From Phoronis australis (Eukaryota; Phoronida; Phoronidae): a stretch of DNA of 64,000 bases. The DNA lies in NCBI GenBank assembly GCA_002633005.1, contig NMRA01000058.1, forward strand, positions 349,585 through 413,584, read 5' to 3'. Below, one piece after another: positions 45,043-57,889 of this stretch (position 1 is the stretch's first letter; each line of letters starts with the position of its first letter). The notes beneath the pieces are model-generated. The model worked only from the letters and a program-made list of their open reading frames with translations. It was not told where the DNA came from and ran no database searches. The position numbers and the translations under genes were made by a program.

Positions 45043-45082
45043 CATCATCTTGGTCGTAATCAGGAGGTTCTATTCTCGACAT
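45043..45082 (-). CDS. Candidate first coding exon (MSRIEPPDYDQDD)
   Basis: ATG at 45080-45082 opens MSRIEPPDYDQDD and ends one base into a codon at a strong donor GTGAGTG (GT at 45041-45042). It lies upstream, on the same strand as the FG-motif gene, and could be its first coding exon, since the acidic/polar composition fits. No connecting exon between 45.0 and 32.8 kb was found, so it may belong to another gene. Confidence 0.4.
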
Positions 45083-45649
45083 ACTTTATCAATAAGTTTC
45101 GCAATCTTTCCTCAGAGTCTCTGGTCTTTCAATCTTTGTAACGCCAGTAAGCTTGTATAAAATGATTTGGAACCCACGCCAATCCCTGAAGTTACTTGGT
45201 GCAAATGCCAACTGGTGACACACATTGTGCTCATTACTGTCATCTCCAAGGGAAAGTCACTCTTTCACACAGTCAATGCTCTTTGCACATCTCAGTTTCG
45301 AGAAACTCAACAAATCAGATGAATTTAGTGCTTGAAAGTGTATGAAGCATCTATTGACAGCATTAAGGGAGCCGCCATGTTAGGTCTGCAGTTACTTGTG
45401 ATTGGCTTAAAATGCCATCTTGTGCTAGTCTTTTGTTGGATTTAGTGCTACCTCTTGTTCAATAATGTAACATTTGGACTTGCAAAAAACTGTTTTCTAC
45501 AAAAAATGTGCAACTTAACACGTGGGAACTTTTCAGGTATCAATTGCTTAATGGTATATCTAGCCATACAGAAAAAAATCTCAAGTTGCCCCCCTGAAAT
45601 GGTCACAGGATGAAAAGACTGGAGCTACAGCCCATGGCCTATATGTTGT

Positions 45650-45755
45650 AGAGTAAAACAAGATGAGAATTGCAAATAATGTCATTTATTATGACATAAG
45701 TAGAACTAAAGAAGACTCTGCAAGATGAGCATGGAAAAAAACACCATGAGCGTGT
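45650..45755 (-). repeat. Retroelement terminal-repeat fragment, relative of 57390-57495
   Basis: It shares AGAGTAAAACAAGATGAG, ATAATGTCATTTAT and AACTAAAGAAGACT with 57390-57495. That copy lies at the 3' side of the DIRS-like element, so both may be DIRS terminal sequence. Confidence 0.5.
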
Positions 45756-46033
45756 ACAGTGAATTGCCCTTAATGACGGAACCAAAACAAAAAATTTAAG
45801 AACTGCCGGAAGTGCCTAAGAAAAATGTACAAAGAAATGATTATAATCAAAACAAAAAAAATTTGAAAAGGCCTAACAGGAAATGTATAATACAAAAAAA
45901 TTACAGCCACTCGGGACTGAGGGTGGGTTAAAATTCAAAGGAAAAACGTATGTCTTGCAGACAACGAGGTAGGTGGCCACGTTATACTGAACATTAAGGA
46001 AGTCGAGTGTCGAGTAGAGAAATATATTTATGA

Positions 46034-46746
46034 TCGACATATGTCTCAAATAATAGATAAATGATATGTGCATCGCAAGCTCGTTACCAGAGATGAAAAG
46101 GAGACGGAGGTAGGCGATATAAGGTCATTTATTACAACTAGTACAATTACAATATAATGAATACAGGTAAATAAGGTATAATTGGTAATCTCTGTCAAGA
46201 TGGGCAATAAAAAAGCGACGGCCACGTGGAAGTACGCGAGAATGACGAAAACTGGGAGGTAGAGGGTGGGAAAATTGAATACGTTTTTGAACGTACGACA
46301 ATGTGGCCGGAACAAAGATGAACTGAAAGCGAGGTTACCATAACAAAGAAAACACCCCCAAGTGACAATCATCAGCCTACAAGAGCCAAGAGCTGACCAA
46401 ACTCGAGGCACGTGATAACAACAGACCAATACGAAGGCTGGGAAAACGACGTAAGGTCCTACACAAAGGAACAATGGAATAGACTGAAATGAGGGGGGAA
46501 AGGAGTAAGATGGGTCCATATGCTCACATAAATATATTTAACGAGTGAAATACCATTTATCATCGACATATGTTACGAATAATAGATAAATGATACGTGC
46601 ATCGCAAGCTCGTTACCAGAGATGAGAAGGAGACAGAGGTATGCGATATAAGGTCATTTATTATGACTAGTACAATTACAATATAATGAATACAGGTAAA
46701 TAACATATAATTAGTAATCTCTGGTAAGATGGGCAATAAAAAAGCG
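46034..46746 (-). repeat. Direct repeat pair (terminal-repeat-like)
   Basis: The segment 46034-46211 recurs at 46561-46746 with few changes (TGCATCGCAAGCTCGTTACC, GTACAATTACAATATAATGA, AGATGGGCAATAAAAAAGCG). On the minus strand each contains AATAAATGACC, which could be a poly(A) signal. The long hydrophobic open frames in this segment come from the repeat itself. This may be a retroelement reduced to its terminal repeats. Confidence 0.55.
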
Positions 46747-47449
46747 CCACAAGAGATATTGTAAGACAGCTCATGCCCATCCGCAGGGACGCACGAAGGG
46801 AGAGAAATGGAAGGAATAGTGTGCAAGACTACTTACAAACGCTGTCAGCCGGATACCTATCAGCTAAATCACAATCAAGGTACATATTCGAGAGTTGACT
46901 GTGTTATGGTCTCAAATAATTTTTTTTGATCACTTACCAAATGCAAACTGAATCTCATATGCAAATTTATCCATGTTTTTGTCTATGAATTTCAAGCATT
47001 TTTAACATTATGAGTGGCCATTTTAAAAATTACAATTTTCAGTTGTCAACTGTAGAAAAGAAATTTATTTTATCAACTAAGCAATTGCTTAGACATAACT
47101 GGGTATAACTTGAGTCACTTTCAGAGTCAATTAGATGAGAAATGGCAAGGTTCATCATAAAACAGGCACTCGTTAAATTCGTGAGGCTTTACATATCAGT
47201 TGGTGCAAGCCCAATCTCAATAGGCAACTGACACACCACAGGTTGTCATTGTTGGTCTAGTTCATTGTTACTCCCTGTAACTGACTGTATCTGTGCTTCA
47301 TTACTTGTTGCTGGGCCTAGCTAGGTGGCCACTGTATTATGACTTCTGAGGATGGTGTTTAATAAATGACACCGAAACATGTCAAGTTTTAAAACCGTTG
47401 TTGTTTTCTTGAATATATGCTACTACTTGCTATCATGGAGATCACTTGG

Positions 47450-50400
47450 TAAGTGAGCAACACCGGTCATAGACAGTTTCCTTCCTTAAAAATGTTAGGT
47501 TAAAAGGGTGTTTATTGCAAATACTTTTGTTTTGAGTGAAATATTTAAGCATTTGTGTAGTGTACCTACCCCTATATTTACTTGGCGGAATTCTTTAAAT
47601 TCTGACAAATATATTGCTCTGCCATCAAGTTTGTTACTTGGCGAAATAAATTTCGCCAAGTATGTTGGTCTGACATTAATTTTTTTTGTTTGTTCACACT
47701 CTACAGGTGGCAATTTCCGTCCAATTTCCACGAAATTTGCACACGACGTGTAGATTGGAATGTAATGAAAGCCTACTGTTTTTGGTCATGATCGGATTCA
47801 AAATGGCGGACGTGGCAGCCATTTTGTTTCCAATTTCACATTCAAATGCTCATAGAGGCCGCATTTTTTGATGTACAGAGCTGAAACTTGGTACGATTAT
47901 TGTAGAACACGTGCTAAAATTGTACTGAAAAACGTTGACTTCCGATTAAAGATGGCGGAAATATTGACAATGGCGCATGCGCACCTCGATATCTGGCCAA
48001 AAATGTTTTCTCCTGTAGAGGGCGCATTGGCGAATCAATCACTTTCAAACCGATCACGTGTTTGTTGCTATTGATCAGCTTTTATAAAATTTTGTTTAAC
48101 CGCAAAATTTCAATTTTTTCGAAAAATTTATGCAATGTTGCGAAACTATCAATTTAGATAGAATTTTGGACGGGCTTTCAGAAGATATTTTCCATTTTCG
48201 CTATGACGTCTACTTTTTGAATTATTTGAGATTTTCTGCTAGCACTGTTCCTTTGTTGACAGCTCTTGCTGCACTGATGTTGGTTTAGCTTCTATTGAAC
48301 AAGACCATGAAGACATTCCTCATAGGCCACATCTTTCGATGTGCAGGGCTGAACATTGGTACGATTATTATATCACACAAGCACTACAACCGCGCCGTCA
48401 ATCTTTAACTTCCGGTCAAAGATGGTGGAAATATCGGCAATGGCACATGCACACTTCGATAACTGGCCGAAAACGTTTTTTCCTGAAGAGGGCGCATAGG
48501 CGAACCAATCATTTTCAAACTGGTCACGTGTTTGTGGCTATTTATTGACTATTTTAAAATTTTGTTTAATCGGAAGTCACTTTCAAAATGGTGGCTCTGG
48601 CGCATTTTCACCCGTTTTCAATCGTTCTATGGTCGCATTTTTCATGGGAAGAGCAAATGACGTTTGCATGAGGATTCCTTGAAGTATGCTATTTCAAAAG
48701 TTGTTTGATAACATTTTTCTCAGACTTACCGTTTTTGAGTTATTTGACTGCAAAATTTCAACTTTTTCGAAAAAATCATGGAATGTTGCGAAACTATCAA
48801 TTTAGATAGAGTTTGGAATGGGCTTTCAGAAGAAGTTTTTCATTTTTCACTAGGACGTCTACTTTTTGAATTATTTGAGATTTTCTGATAACGCTGTTCC
48901 TTTGCTGAGCGCTCTTACTGCATTGATGTTGGTTTAGTTTATTTGAACAAGACTGTAGCTTATTTCTTACTAATTTATGACATCTAAGGTCGTTGTATGA
49001 ATGTTATGATGTTGTTCATCATCGCCACCTTCATCATCACAATCATCATCGTCGTTAATTTTGCCTATTGTCGCTCAAGACTGTAGGTAGCACTGAACAG
49101 TCAGGCCGCGGCCACGAAGCATTTTCTAGTCCCTAGAATTTATGTTGAAGACGGGTGTTAGGTTTGGCGGGTGGGTTGAAGAAATTGTTGACAACAATTG
49201 CCAGGAAACTTAGTTACTTGTGTTTTTGAATGAGAAAAGCCAAGTTTTACCTACTTTTGATGCAAACTGGTGGCTGCCATTTGTTATCAACCCCTGTCAT
49301 CTGCTGTCCGAGAAACCAGGTGCGATTTCAGGTGGCTGTCAGACTGATCAAATTTGCCAAAAAGTAGCTGGTAAGGGGTTTACTATGACCACATAGTTAG
49401 AATATAGTAAGGAGGAGCATTCTGAATCTGTAGTCAGACTTTTTCAAGCACTTGCAGGGAAGTGGTTATTTCATGGAGAAAATTGTCAAATTTGGCGTTT
49501 TTTGCAAATAGTTTTGTTTGGCGGGACTTCCTTGCCATGTATGTTAACCGATTAGAAATCTGTACAGTTCGATAGAGTTTTAACCGGCTTTCATAAGATA
49601 TTTTTCATTTTTCGCTAGGACGTCTTAACTTTTCGAATTATTCGAGATTTTCTGATAACGCTGTTCCTGTGTTGACCGATTTGCTGCACAGTGGTTGGTC
49701 TACTGAACAAGACAGTAGCCTATTTCTTACTGATTTCTGACATCTTCGCTAGTCATATGAAAGTTGTCGTGTTGCTCATAATCCCTACTATCATCATCGT
49801 TGTCGTCATCTCCATCGTCGTCTTTTCGGTTAACTTCGCCTAATGTCGCTCCTCCGAGCACTCTTGTTTAATTTGTACCTATTTTCAAAGTATGGCAGAT
49901 ATGCACATGAATGCTGTTTTTTTATTTTTTCTCTTTGAATTGATTTAGTAAATCAACTAACTCTTACTAGGTTCTTAGTATTTAGTTACAAAATTGACAT
50001 GTCATTGAAATGTAGTGTACGTAACCCTCGTAACGTACCACGATGTGAACAATTACCATGAAACAAAAACATTACACGGTGAATACTTGTCACAGACAGT
50101 TCCCTCCTTTAAAAATGCTAGGTTAAAAGAGTGTTAATTACAAATACATTTGTTTCGAGTGAAATACTAGCATTGTGTAGTGTACGTACTCCTGCAATAT
50201 AACTTGTGCCTGTTTTCAAATAATGACAGACAGATATGCACATGTATGCAGTACTTATTATTATAGATTTGGTAAATGAACTAACTTTCAATATATTCTG
50301 AGTATTTTTTTATAAATCTAACAAGTCATTGAAATGTAGTGTACGTACCCGTGTAGTGTACGTACCTTCAACCTCTGTGCTATAAAGTATTGCCCACAAG
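47450..50400 (+). repeat. Degenerate tandem array of 0.5-0.8-kb units
   Basis: Several blocks recur in order. TTGGTACGATTATT to GTCACGTGTTTGT occurs at 47860-48070 and 48327-48540. CGAAACTATCAATTTAGATA to GAGATTTTCTG occurs at 48134, 48785 and, diverged, 49560. GTAG-TTATTTCTTACT with a CATCATC/CGTCGTC run occurs at 48955-49077 and 49725-49852. GACAGTT-CC-TCCTT-AAAAATG occurs at 47472 and 50095. Motifs AAAATGGCGGA (47800) and AAAGATGGCGG (47948) resemble YY1 sites. There are no coding regions. Confidence 0.65.
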
Positions 50401-52489
50401 GATTTTTACATACTGCCAGTGCTGCTGTTCTAATGAACAATACTGATATTGCCAAAATGAATCCAGTCTGACAAAAAACAATGGACATTATCAAATTTGT
50501 GGGCAAAAAAATGCTACACAGGACTTCTCTGGTACTAAACATCCTAGGAGACACGTCATGTGACAACTGATGTTGCTGAGGCAGGTTCTCTATCTCTCAA
50601 GAGAACTTGCAACAAACCAACAAGTAGAGGCAGCACAAAACTCAGGACCATCTCATACATTTGTAAATTAGTTAAAATTTGATGTTGATTGACTGTGCGT
50701 TGTGTACTTCCCTCCCAACCAGTACCATTTTTTACTGTTTACAAGTGGAACACTGGTCCTAGCATTGCTTTAACTATTTTGATCAACTGGTGAATGTATT
50801 GAAAACTAAGCAAATAACACCAATTAAGATTTTGAAAAAAGTAGTTACTTGTCATTTTCTTTTTGTAAGAATCACATTGCAAGAGGAGAAATTCTCATTA
50901 TACTGTGTTAAGATATGCAATGTATCATCATCTAGAACTTGATCAGAACGGTAATGACTTTTCTTACTTAAGTATGTTATACTTCTTGAATTTGATGAAG
51001 AACTTATTAAATTAACAGCTACCTTATGAATTTTTGCATGGTAAAAATGGGCTGTGACCACAAGTTGTAGTGTACGTACCCTTTTATACAACTGTGATGC
51101 ATTAGGCCATAAAATTTTATTTGGTGGTTCTTGTGCAAAAATATTTTAGATTACAAACCTGGAATGATGGTGCTTTAAAATAACCCAGCTTTTACAGTCA
51201 TACGACAACCTTCATTTTTCACCAAAAGTGGCCACCGAAATTGGACCTTGATTGTGATTTGCCCGTATATGAATACGAAAGGAGACCCCATATCGCAGCA
51301 AAGCCTGATGAAGTAAAGCTCGAAAGCACCGCATTTTACAAAGCCAAGTGTCTGGTAGTGCACAAGATTTCAGAAGGATTTATCAGCATGCGATCTTCAT
51401 ACGTAACTAGCTCCATAGTGTGATCTGTGTACATTGTCAATTAATTGGTCATAAAACTTTATTACTTCAGCCCAGTTGTTTTCGGTTGCAAAGTACAACT
51501 TCTCAAGTTTTAGTCAGAGATCAAGTTTGACATGTTAGTCGGCGGTGTTTAGTGCAGTGAGAAAGTGCAGGCAGTGGTCAAGGGGTTGCCGTCAGATTGG
51601 CGGACGTAGTGATCGACGAGATCATCACGCCTGACCACTACATTGTACGCTTCCCGGCCTGGTAGCAAGTATAGTTTTGTCGAACGAAATCTGCGCTCGG
51701 GTACGTGCTTCCTTGGCAAGAGCAAGAAAGGCATAATCTGTTTTTTATTTAGTTTTTGCTATTACAGTATATTTATTGTTCATTTTTGTGTGATGATGTC
51801 TAAGCCAGTCAGTCTATAACAATTTCTGTTAGCGGGTTAGGTAGGGCTGTTTGCCTCTGGAACCCGCACCCAGGCTATTCAAGTAAACAATATGAATATG
51901 AGTGTGCTAAGTTTTATAAAACGTGTTACAGTAACATAAGTGGGGTAATTCTGCACGTTTAGGCGTATAAATTATGAATCTCAGTTTACCAGTACGTAGT
52001 GTCTGAATTTTAAACACAAGATTATTAATTTAAGGCAATTCTCGTTACCTAACCTCATAAAGTTTCGTCATGAAACACGCTCCTATCATAATAGTTCATT
52101 CTCAGATGAAGTGCATGCTTGTTGACCCATTAGGTCATTGTAAGATAGGCTAGCCTATGGTTTAACTTTTCAATACTTACTTAACTTGTTAAATAGTGCT
52201 CATGACAACATGCTAACAATGGAACATTACAAGCCTGCCCTGGGCTTAAATGCATTTACTGAGCAGATGTGAGTCCATCGTTTCCTGACAAATTCGATAT
52301 GTTGGTGGTGACCTTAGGTCTACTTACTGGCAATCATATTTTGTAGACCAAGTTGCTTACCTGATTTGTGTACTTGGTGTTGTATATTTTGTATGACATT
52401 TTGCGGTATTATTACTATTCCAAAGAGACTGTGGATGCCCTCCTGTATAGTTGTGCTCTGTAGTATTTTTGTAGATATTTTAATTTTAT
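50401..52489. other. No gene seen
   Basis: AT-rich sequence with short frames of no recognised family. The motif TGTAGTGTACGTACC recurs here (51066) and in the preceding array. A more GC-rich patch at 51560-51720 has a frame with VVIDEIITPDHYIVRFPA, possibly retroelement-derived, but stops interrupt it. Confidence 0.4.
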
Positions 52490-55400
52490 TACCGTATTCG
52501 CCAATAACCGCCCATGCCCCTGTAAGCGCCCGCCACGCGTTTTCAGTCTTTGTTAAAATAAGCACCCACATACAGGGCTTGGAATGACCCATGACAAAAA
52601 AGAGGAAAATTTTTACTGCCCCAAATGCACATTGCAATCTAAACAACCATACCTCAACAGATCGAAAGTAAACATTATTATCGCAAAATGCCCTGTAACT
52701 GTGTCGTGTTAGCAAATCGCACTCATTTTAAGCAGTACCTGACATCTATTTCAGCAACAATGATGAAGGTACTTAGATGCAACAAAAGATATTTTTTTAA
52801 AATTAAAAATAATAAAGATAATGATGCAAAATTTGCAGTACGAGTGACAGAAGGTATAACTCTTGATTTGCTGCAGGGAGAGCTATAAAATTATTTTCAT
52901 TATTTTAAGTTCTTATAATTACGATACAAAGTTATAAAAAATTCTGAAAATCAACCCAGATTATCTGGAAAGCCTGAAATACATACACATATAATTCCAA
53001 CAAAAAATTAATTTCCAACGCAACGGAAACTTTTCAAGACGAAAACCAGTGGCTCATACCCCAACTATAAGCATGGAAAAATGACAGTCAAAAACAACAC
53101 ACTTTTAACTATAGAACACATCAATCACAATCCTAAGTTGGCCAAACTTTTCAGTTTAAAACAGCACTGACAGGAGTTAATTGTTCATAAGCCACGCTGG
53201 TGTAGAACAAACTATGTGACATAATAAGAAATGACTCCAAGAACACTCAAAATAGGATAGCAGAATTTGTAAACAATGCCTTGGACCAATCAGATCATTC
53301 AGAACCTGCCACGTGACCACGTCTCTCTTGAACTGCAAAACTTGAGTCGGTCAAAATAAGATTTTTTAACGAAAAGAAAACATGAAAAGTGTCAAAATAA
53401 ATTGGAATGCGGCAACTTAAAACACATTTGCAGTAACGAAAATAGCACTTAGTATCCCGTTTCGGCGGCACTTGGAAAATGGGCGGACTCGGGCCTAGGA
53501 GCCAACTTGGCAACTGCAGGCACGGCCTTGCACGTGGGATCAGACAAAAGAATTTCATACATCACTCAAATCCCACGATTCCAATTCACCGAATTACTGG
53601 TTATGGTTGAATTCCTTTTAGAAAGCGGTTTTCTTTCTTGTGTTTCATCAATTTTGGTGGTTCTCCGCGATTCGGCCACGCACACCGTAATTGTCCCTCT
53701 GTCAGCGTTTACAGAGCGCAAACCCAGATCTTTGTTGTGTACGTGCGAACACATTAACAAAATATTTTGTCAACTCCAAGCTCCACGCATTTTTGGCCTC
53801 AGAATCGCATTATTTGTCACCGTGATTAATACCACATGCAGACGCCATTCATGAACCACACAATACCAGGTGCCCCGGCAATTACGATTTTCGTTCCTCC
53901 AAAACATAAAGAGCAGTTTCCGCTTTTCAAGTCGTCAGCAACGCCGCGGTTAGAAATCGATTTACGGCGAAAATTTTATGGCAAATCTGATTTTTTTCCG
54001 CGGCAATATAACAAAAATGCGCGGAGGGAATAAGAGCAAAAAACGGAAATCCGCGTTTTCGTGGAAAATTCCAAGCCTTGCTCGTGAACACATCCACTAC
54101 CACAAGAAACTGTAGGAACACCGCATTTATCCACCTTTACTCTTATCAGACTTCTATTGTGAGTCAGCATGCGTGAATAATTGGCTGATGAGCCACCTCT
54201 GGAACTACTTTTGGCTGAATGGATGACCAGGCCATAAAATGATAATTAGCCAAGACCAGTTACTAATGCAACAAAGAATAATGTCGTTGCATCACCTAGC
54301 CTTGGTGGAAAGCTGTATACTGTATTGGCTCTAATAAACGCTTAGAAAAATTCATTTCACGGGGAGGGTACGCTTATCGTAGCCTACGGCAGTTGAAACC
54401 CGGTTTACCAAACGGGTAAAATCGGAAGCTAGGATTCATCAAATTTACGCTCTGTGACGTATTTTTAGCCTATGACAGTCTTTCTACAAAATTGTCGTGC
54501 ATTGCTATCAACTTCCATTGTTAAATTACAATAATTTTTCAAAAAATTGTGCTCATCACAGGGCGAAAACTTGCCGACTGATGCGTCGCTGATAAGACGC
54601 TGAATCGCGATCGTCAATAGGAAAACTTGAACTTTTGAATAAAAATATAGTTTCAACTCAACAAATTACCTGAAATCTTCCTTATGTTTTACAATTTTTA
54701 AAGTTCATGTGGAGTCCAAATTAATTGCGATTAAGTTCAAATCTGCGCTACATCGTAACCCACAACACGAGAAAAACGAGATGAACACACGTTGTTGTCA
54801 CGTGACGTTTGTTTTGAAGTTCGTCTGCGTATGAGAGTGAGTGAGCGTGCGTGTGCGGGTCATCGATGACAGACTTTTTTGTTACAAAAGGCGGAGGATT
54901 ATGCAAGAAAATGGCGTTTACTAGATTGTTTTTCACTTGAACGGCTGCAACATGCAAGGTGAGTGCTGCATGGTTAACTTACAGATTTTGTTTGCATAGG
55001 CCGACGGTCGTTAGCTCTACCGTGGAGTATTAATAGTCCAAGGTTCGATCTACATGTTGGGGACGAGGTGAACTACCTGGGCTGTGTGAAATTTCTGGGT
55101 CTAACGGAGACACTGACGCAGTAGTCAGCCAGTTCGCTGTATCAAGTCAAAAACCCAAATTCGTTTTATTGTGTCCCTGTCAATAATAACGGCATACTAA
55201 AGTTTCTTAATTTTCGTACTTTAGGAACATAACAATCACATATTTTGTACACATACGTGCAGGCCACAGATCACATCTCGGAAATTGCCGATTTGACGGA
55301 TGACAATGAATGAGCACAATGAAATTAAACAACATTGTTTTACATCTTGTAAGATTCATAATAAACGTATTTTGAATATTGCAATGCTTGTGTTCCAAAA

Positions 55401-56111
55401 TCTAAATAACTTGGGTCCTATATTTTTGTATTCGTGCGCGCCGAATGAACGTAATCGTGAGTGTTGCTGTGTTGCAAATCTCTTATCCTGGGCCGATTTG
55501 AAAAATTCAAAGTTGTACTCGTATTTGTTTTCGCTCCTCTTTTCAAATATTACAGTAAAAACTACGTAAAACTCTCCATAAAAAGTACAGTCTGCAAGCT
55601 AGATTGTAATCAGCTGATCATATCCGCATGAGCGAAGCCAATTATCCTCGCTCGTGACTCGATGAATAGAGCAGCTTGGCGGCATCCCTTTGATCATGAG
55701 CCGAGCGCGATAAATACGGTCTAGTTCAATTTTCCAAACCCCACCGTTTACCTTGACAAGCGGGGTTAGGACCAATCGTATTTAGTGGGAATGTTTATAG
55801 CATGCAATCATTCAAGTAGCCATATCGATGATTGCGAGGCAGTCAGTTGGCAAGTTGTCATCCTGGGATTTCAGCACAATTTTCTGTAAAATGATCGTAA
55901 TTTAGCAGCAAAGTTTGATAGCAATGCACCACGGTTTGTAGAAAGTCTTTCATAGATTACAGATACATCACAGAGCGTAAATATGACGAATCTTAGCTTC
56001 CGATTTCACTCGTTTCAGAGACCGGGTTTAAACGGCCTTGGGTTATAATAAGCACTTCCCCGAAAGAAACCTTTCTAAGCGCCCTGGGCGGTTATTATGG
56101 CTAATACGGTA
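52490..56111. mobile_element. TIR element C (relative of A/B by subterminal motif)
   Basis: Ends are TACCGTATTCGCCAATAACC and GGTTATTATGGCTAATACGGTA, again flanked or bounded by TA and followed by CCGCCC / AAGCGCCC motifs as in elements A and B. The remaining TIR sequence differs, so it is a sister family. The right half is occupied by the 1.67-kb repeat, copy 2. No transposase is recognised in 52570-54080. Confidence 0.7.
54087..55804 (+). repeat. 1.67-kb repeat, copy 2
   Basis: Second copy of 42532-44202. The left arm at 54398-54590 and the sequence at 55840-56034 form a long inverted repeat of about 190 bp (AAATCGGAAGCTA, TTTACGCTCTGTGA, GTGCATTGCTATCAA and complements). The downstream arm is absent from copy 1. 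This suggests that copy 2 is nearer to the complete TIR element, although the homology of the two copies also extends about 300 bp outside the left arm. Confidence 0.7.
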
Positions 56112-57889
56112 TATAATATATAATAGACATGCAAGTTTTGGTATGAAGTTCTTCCTGTTGTACATAGTGTCATACACTGTTGTTAGTAACTGCATAGCAG
56201 CCCTAATTAAATCTTATTTTATGCTGTGTGCCAGCACTGTGCATTGTGGTTTGGAAAGTGATGCTCTGACTCTATTAATATGTGTTACGTTTGTAAAAAG
56301 GTTTACTTTAAATGAACTATTTTGAAACTTACAACCTTGTGTCTTTCTTTGTAATTGGCAATCGGATGTCACATCACTTCGATTGTTAAGCAGTGAATTT
56401 TAAATCCTAATTTGTCTATCTAATGGTTTAGCTGTTCATGCTGCACTTAATTTCGATATTAACCTTGATTGCCTCAAGGTTAAGAGTTATTGTTCTACTT
56501 AATGGTTATGACTGATGAAAATATAGAAATTTTGCCACAATGGTATCTCAAAAACAGCTTGTCAGACCCAAATGAAACAGACACTATGGAATCGACCTTG
56601 TTCTCCAGACTAAACAGGGCTGTTTTTGAATAAGATACCTTCAAAAATTGAGGTTTTAATAAATTATTTTTATGAAATATTTGGTTTTCATCTTAAAAGC
56701 TGCATAAAATAACAAAGGACATCTTGAAAATGAGATTCATTCGTGAATATTTATGTGAAATGAAATTTGCCCATGTTGATAATGCTTTATCTTTCCTGCA
56801 ACATTCTTGCTTTGCTAAAATTTTTGTAAAAGAAAACATGTTCATGTGAAAGCAGATATGTGTTGGGTAGAAAATAAAATTCTGAAATCTTTTTATTTTC
56901 AGAAAACATGTACCTTTTCTGAGTACAATTGTGGAATGAATTTTGCAAAAAAATTGACTAAAAGCACATGGTTCCTGGTGAAGTTTTTCACCAGAAATTA
57001 TCACCATTCTCTACCCTTTATAGTTTGCAAATTAATTGCTCCACGGTAATAGCAACAGTTGTGAATGACCCCTTGACCTGAGAAAGTAGTTCCCTGAAAG
57101 TCAGTTATCTTCTGCTGAGCTGGACAATAAGGTCACACACAGTGCATTAGATTCAGAATAATAGAGGGGCACTAAACTTGGGGCAATGAAGTGTGCACTA
57201 AACTGGCTGAATTTCATTAAGGTTTGCTGCGATATGGAACGGCTATAATAGAGATGAGTAACGCAAAATAAAGCTTAGGGGCTTATATAAAAGTGAGTGA
57301 CAAATGTCAAAATAATGACGATGAATGCATTTAACAAGTTAAATTTAATTTATCACCATCTAGTTTGTGCGAGGTTGCCAAGAGCTATGTTGCAGAGTAA
57401 AACAAGATGAGGATTGTGAATAATGTCATTTATGATGATGTAAATAGAGAAACTAAAGAAGACTGCGAGATGGGCATGCAAAAAACGCCATGATGGCAGA
57501 ATGGGAATATGGACATGGCCCATCCAAGGAAGCGTAACTCGGGCAATAACAACAGTAGGCTATCTACAGAAATATATACAATTATAAAGATATACCTAAA
57601 ACTAGAGTACGAAATTTAACAATTGAACCTGGGATAAAAGTACCTAGGACTAATGACTAGAATTTGCAAAGGCTGCAGACCTTTGGGCTGCAGGCTGTAA
57701 TAACAGCTGACCTGCACAGAGGAGGAGGTAGGCTATGACAACCGACCTGACTTGGGAGGTAGAAAAACCGTCAATGGGCTGAAACCACAGACCCAGCGTA
57801 GTTTGAGGAGGCTGAAAAGGATAAGGTGAGAAATGGGGAGTTGAAACAGCGGCTCCCGGGAGTTGAGGGAAGCCTAGTGGTTAAGGGAA

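Noticed and set aside
46046-46519. 157-codon hydrophobic minus-strand ORF that looks like a membrane protein
   Set aside because: Its C-terminal part repeats in the neighbouring ORF because both lie in a direct repeat; composition comes from T-rich repeat DNA and there is no family resemblance.
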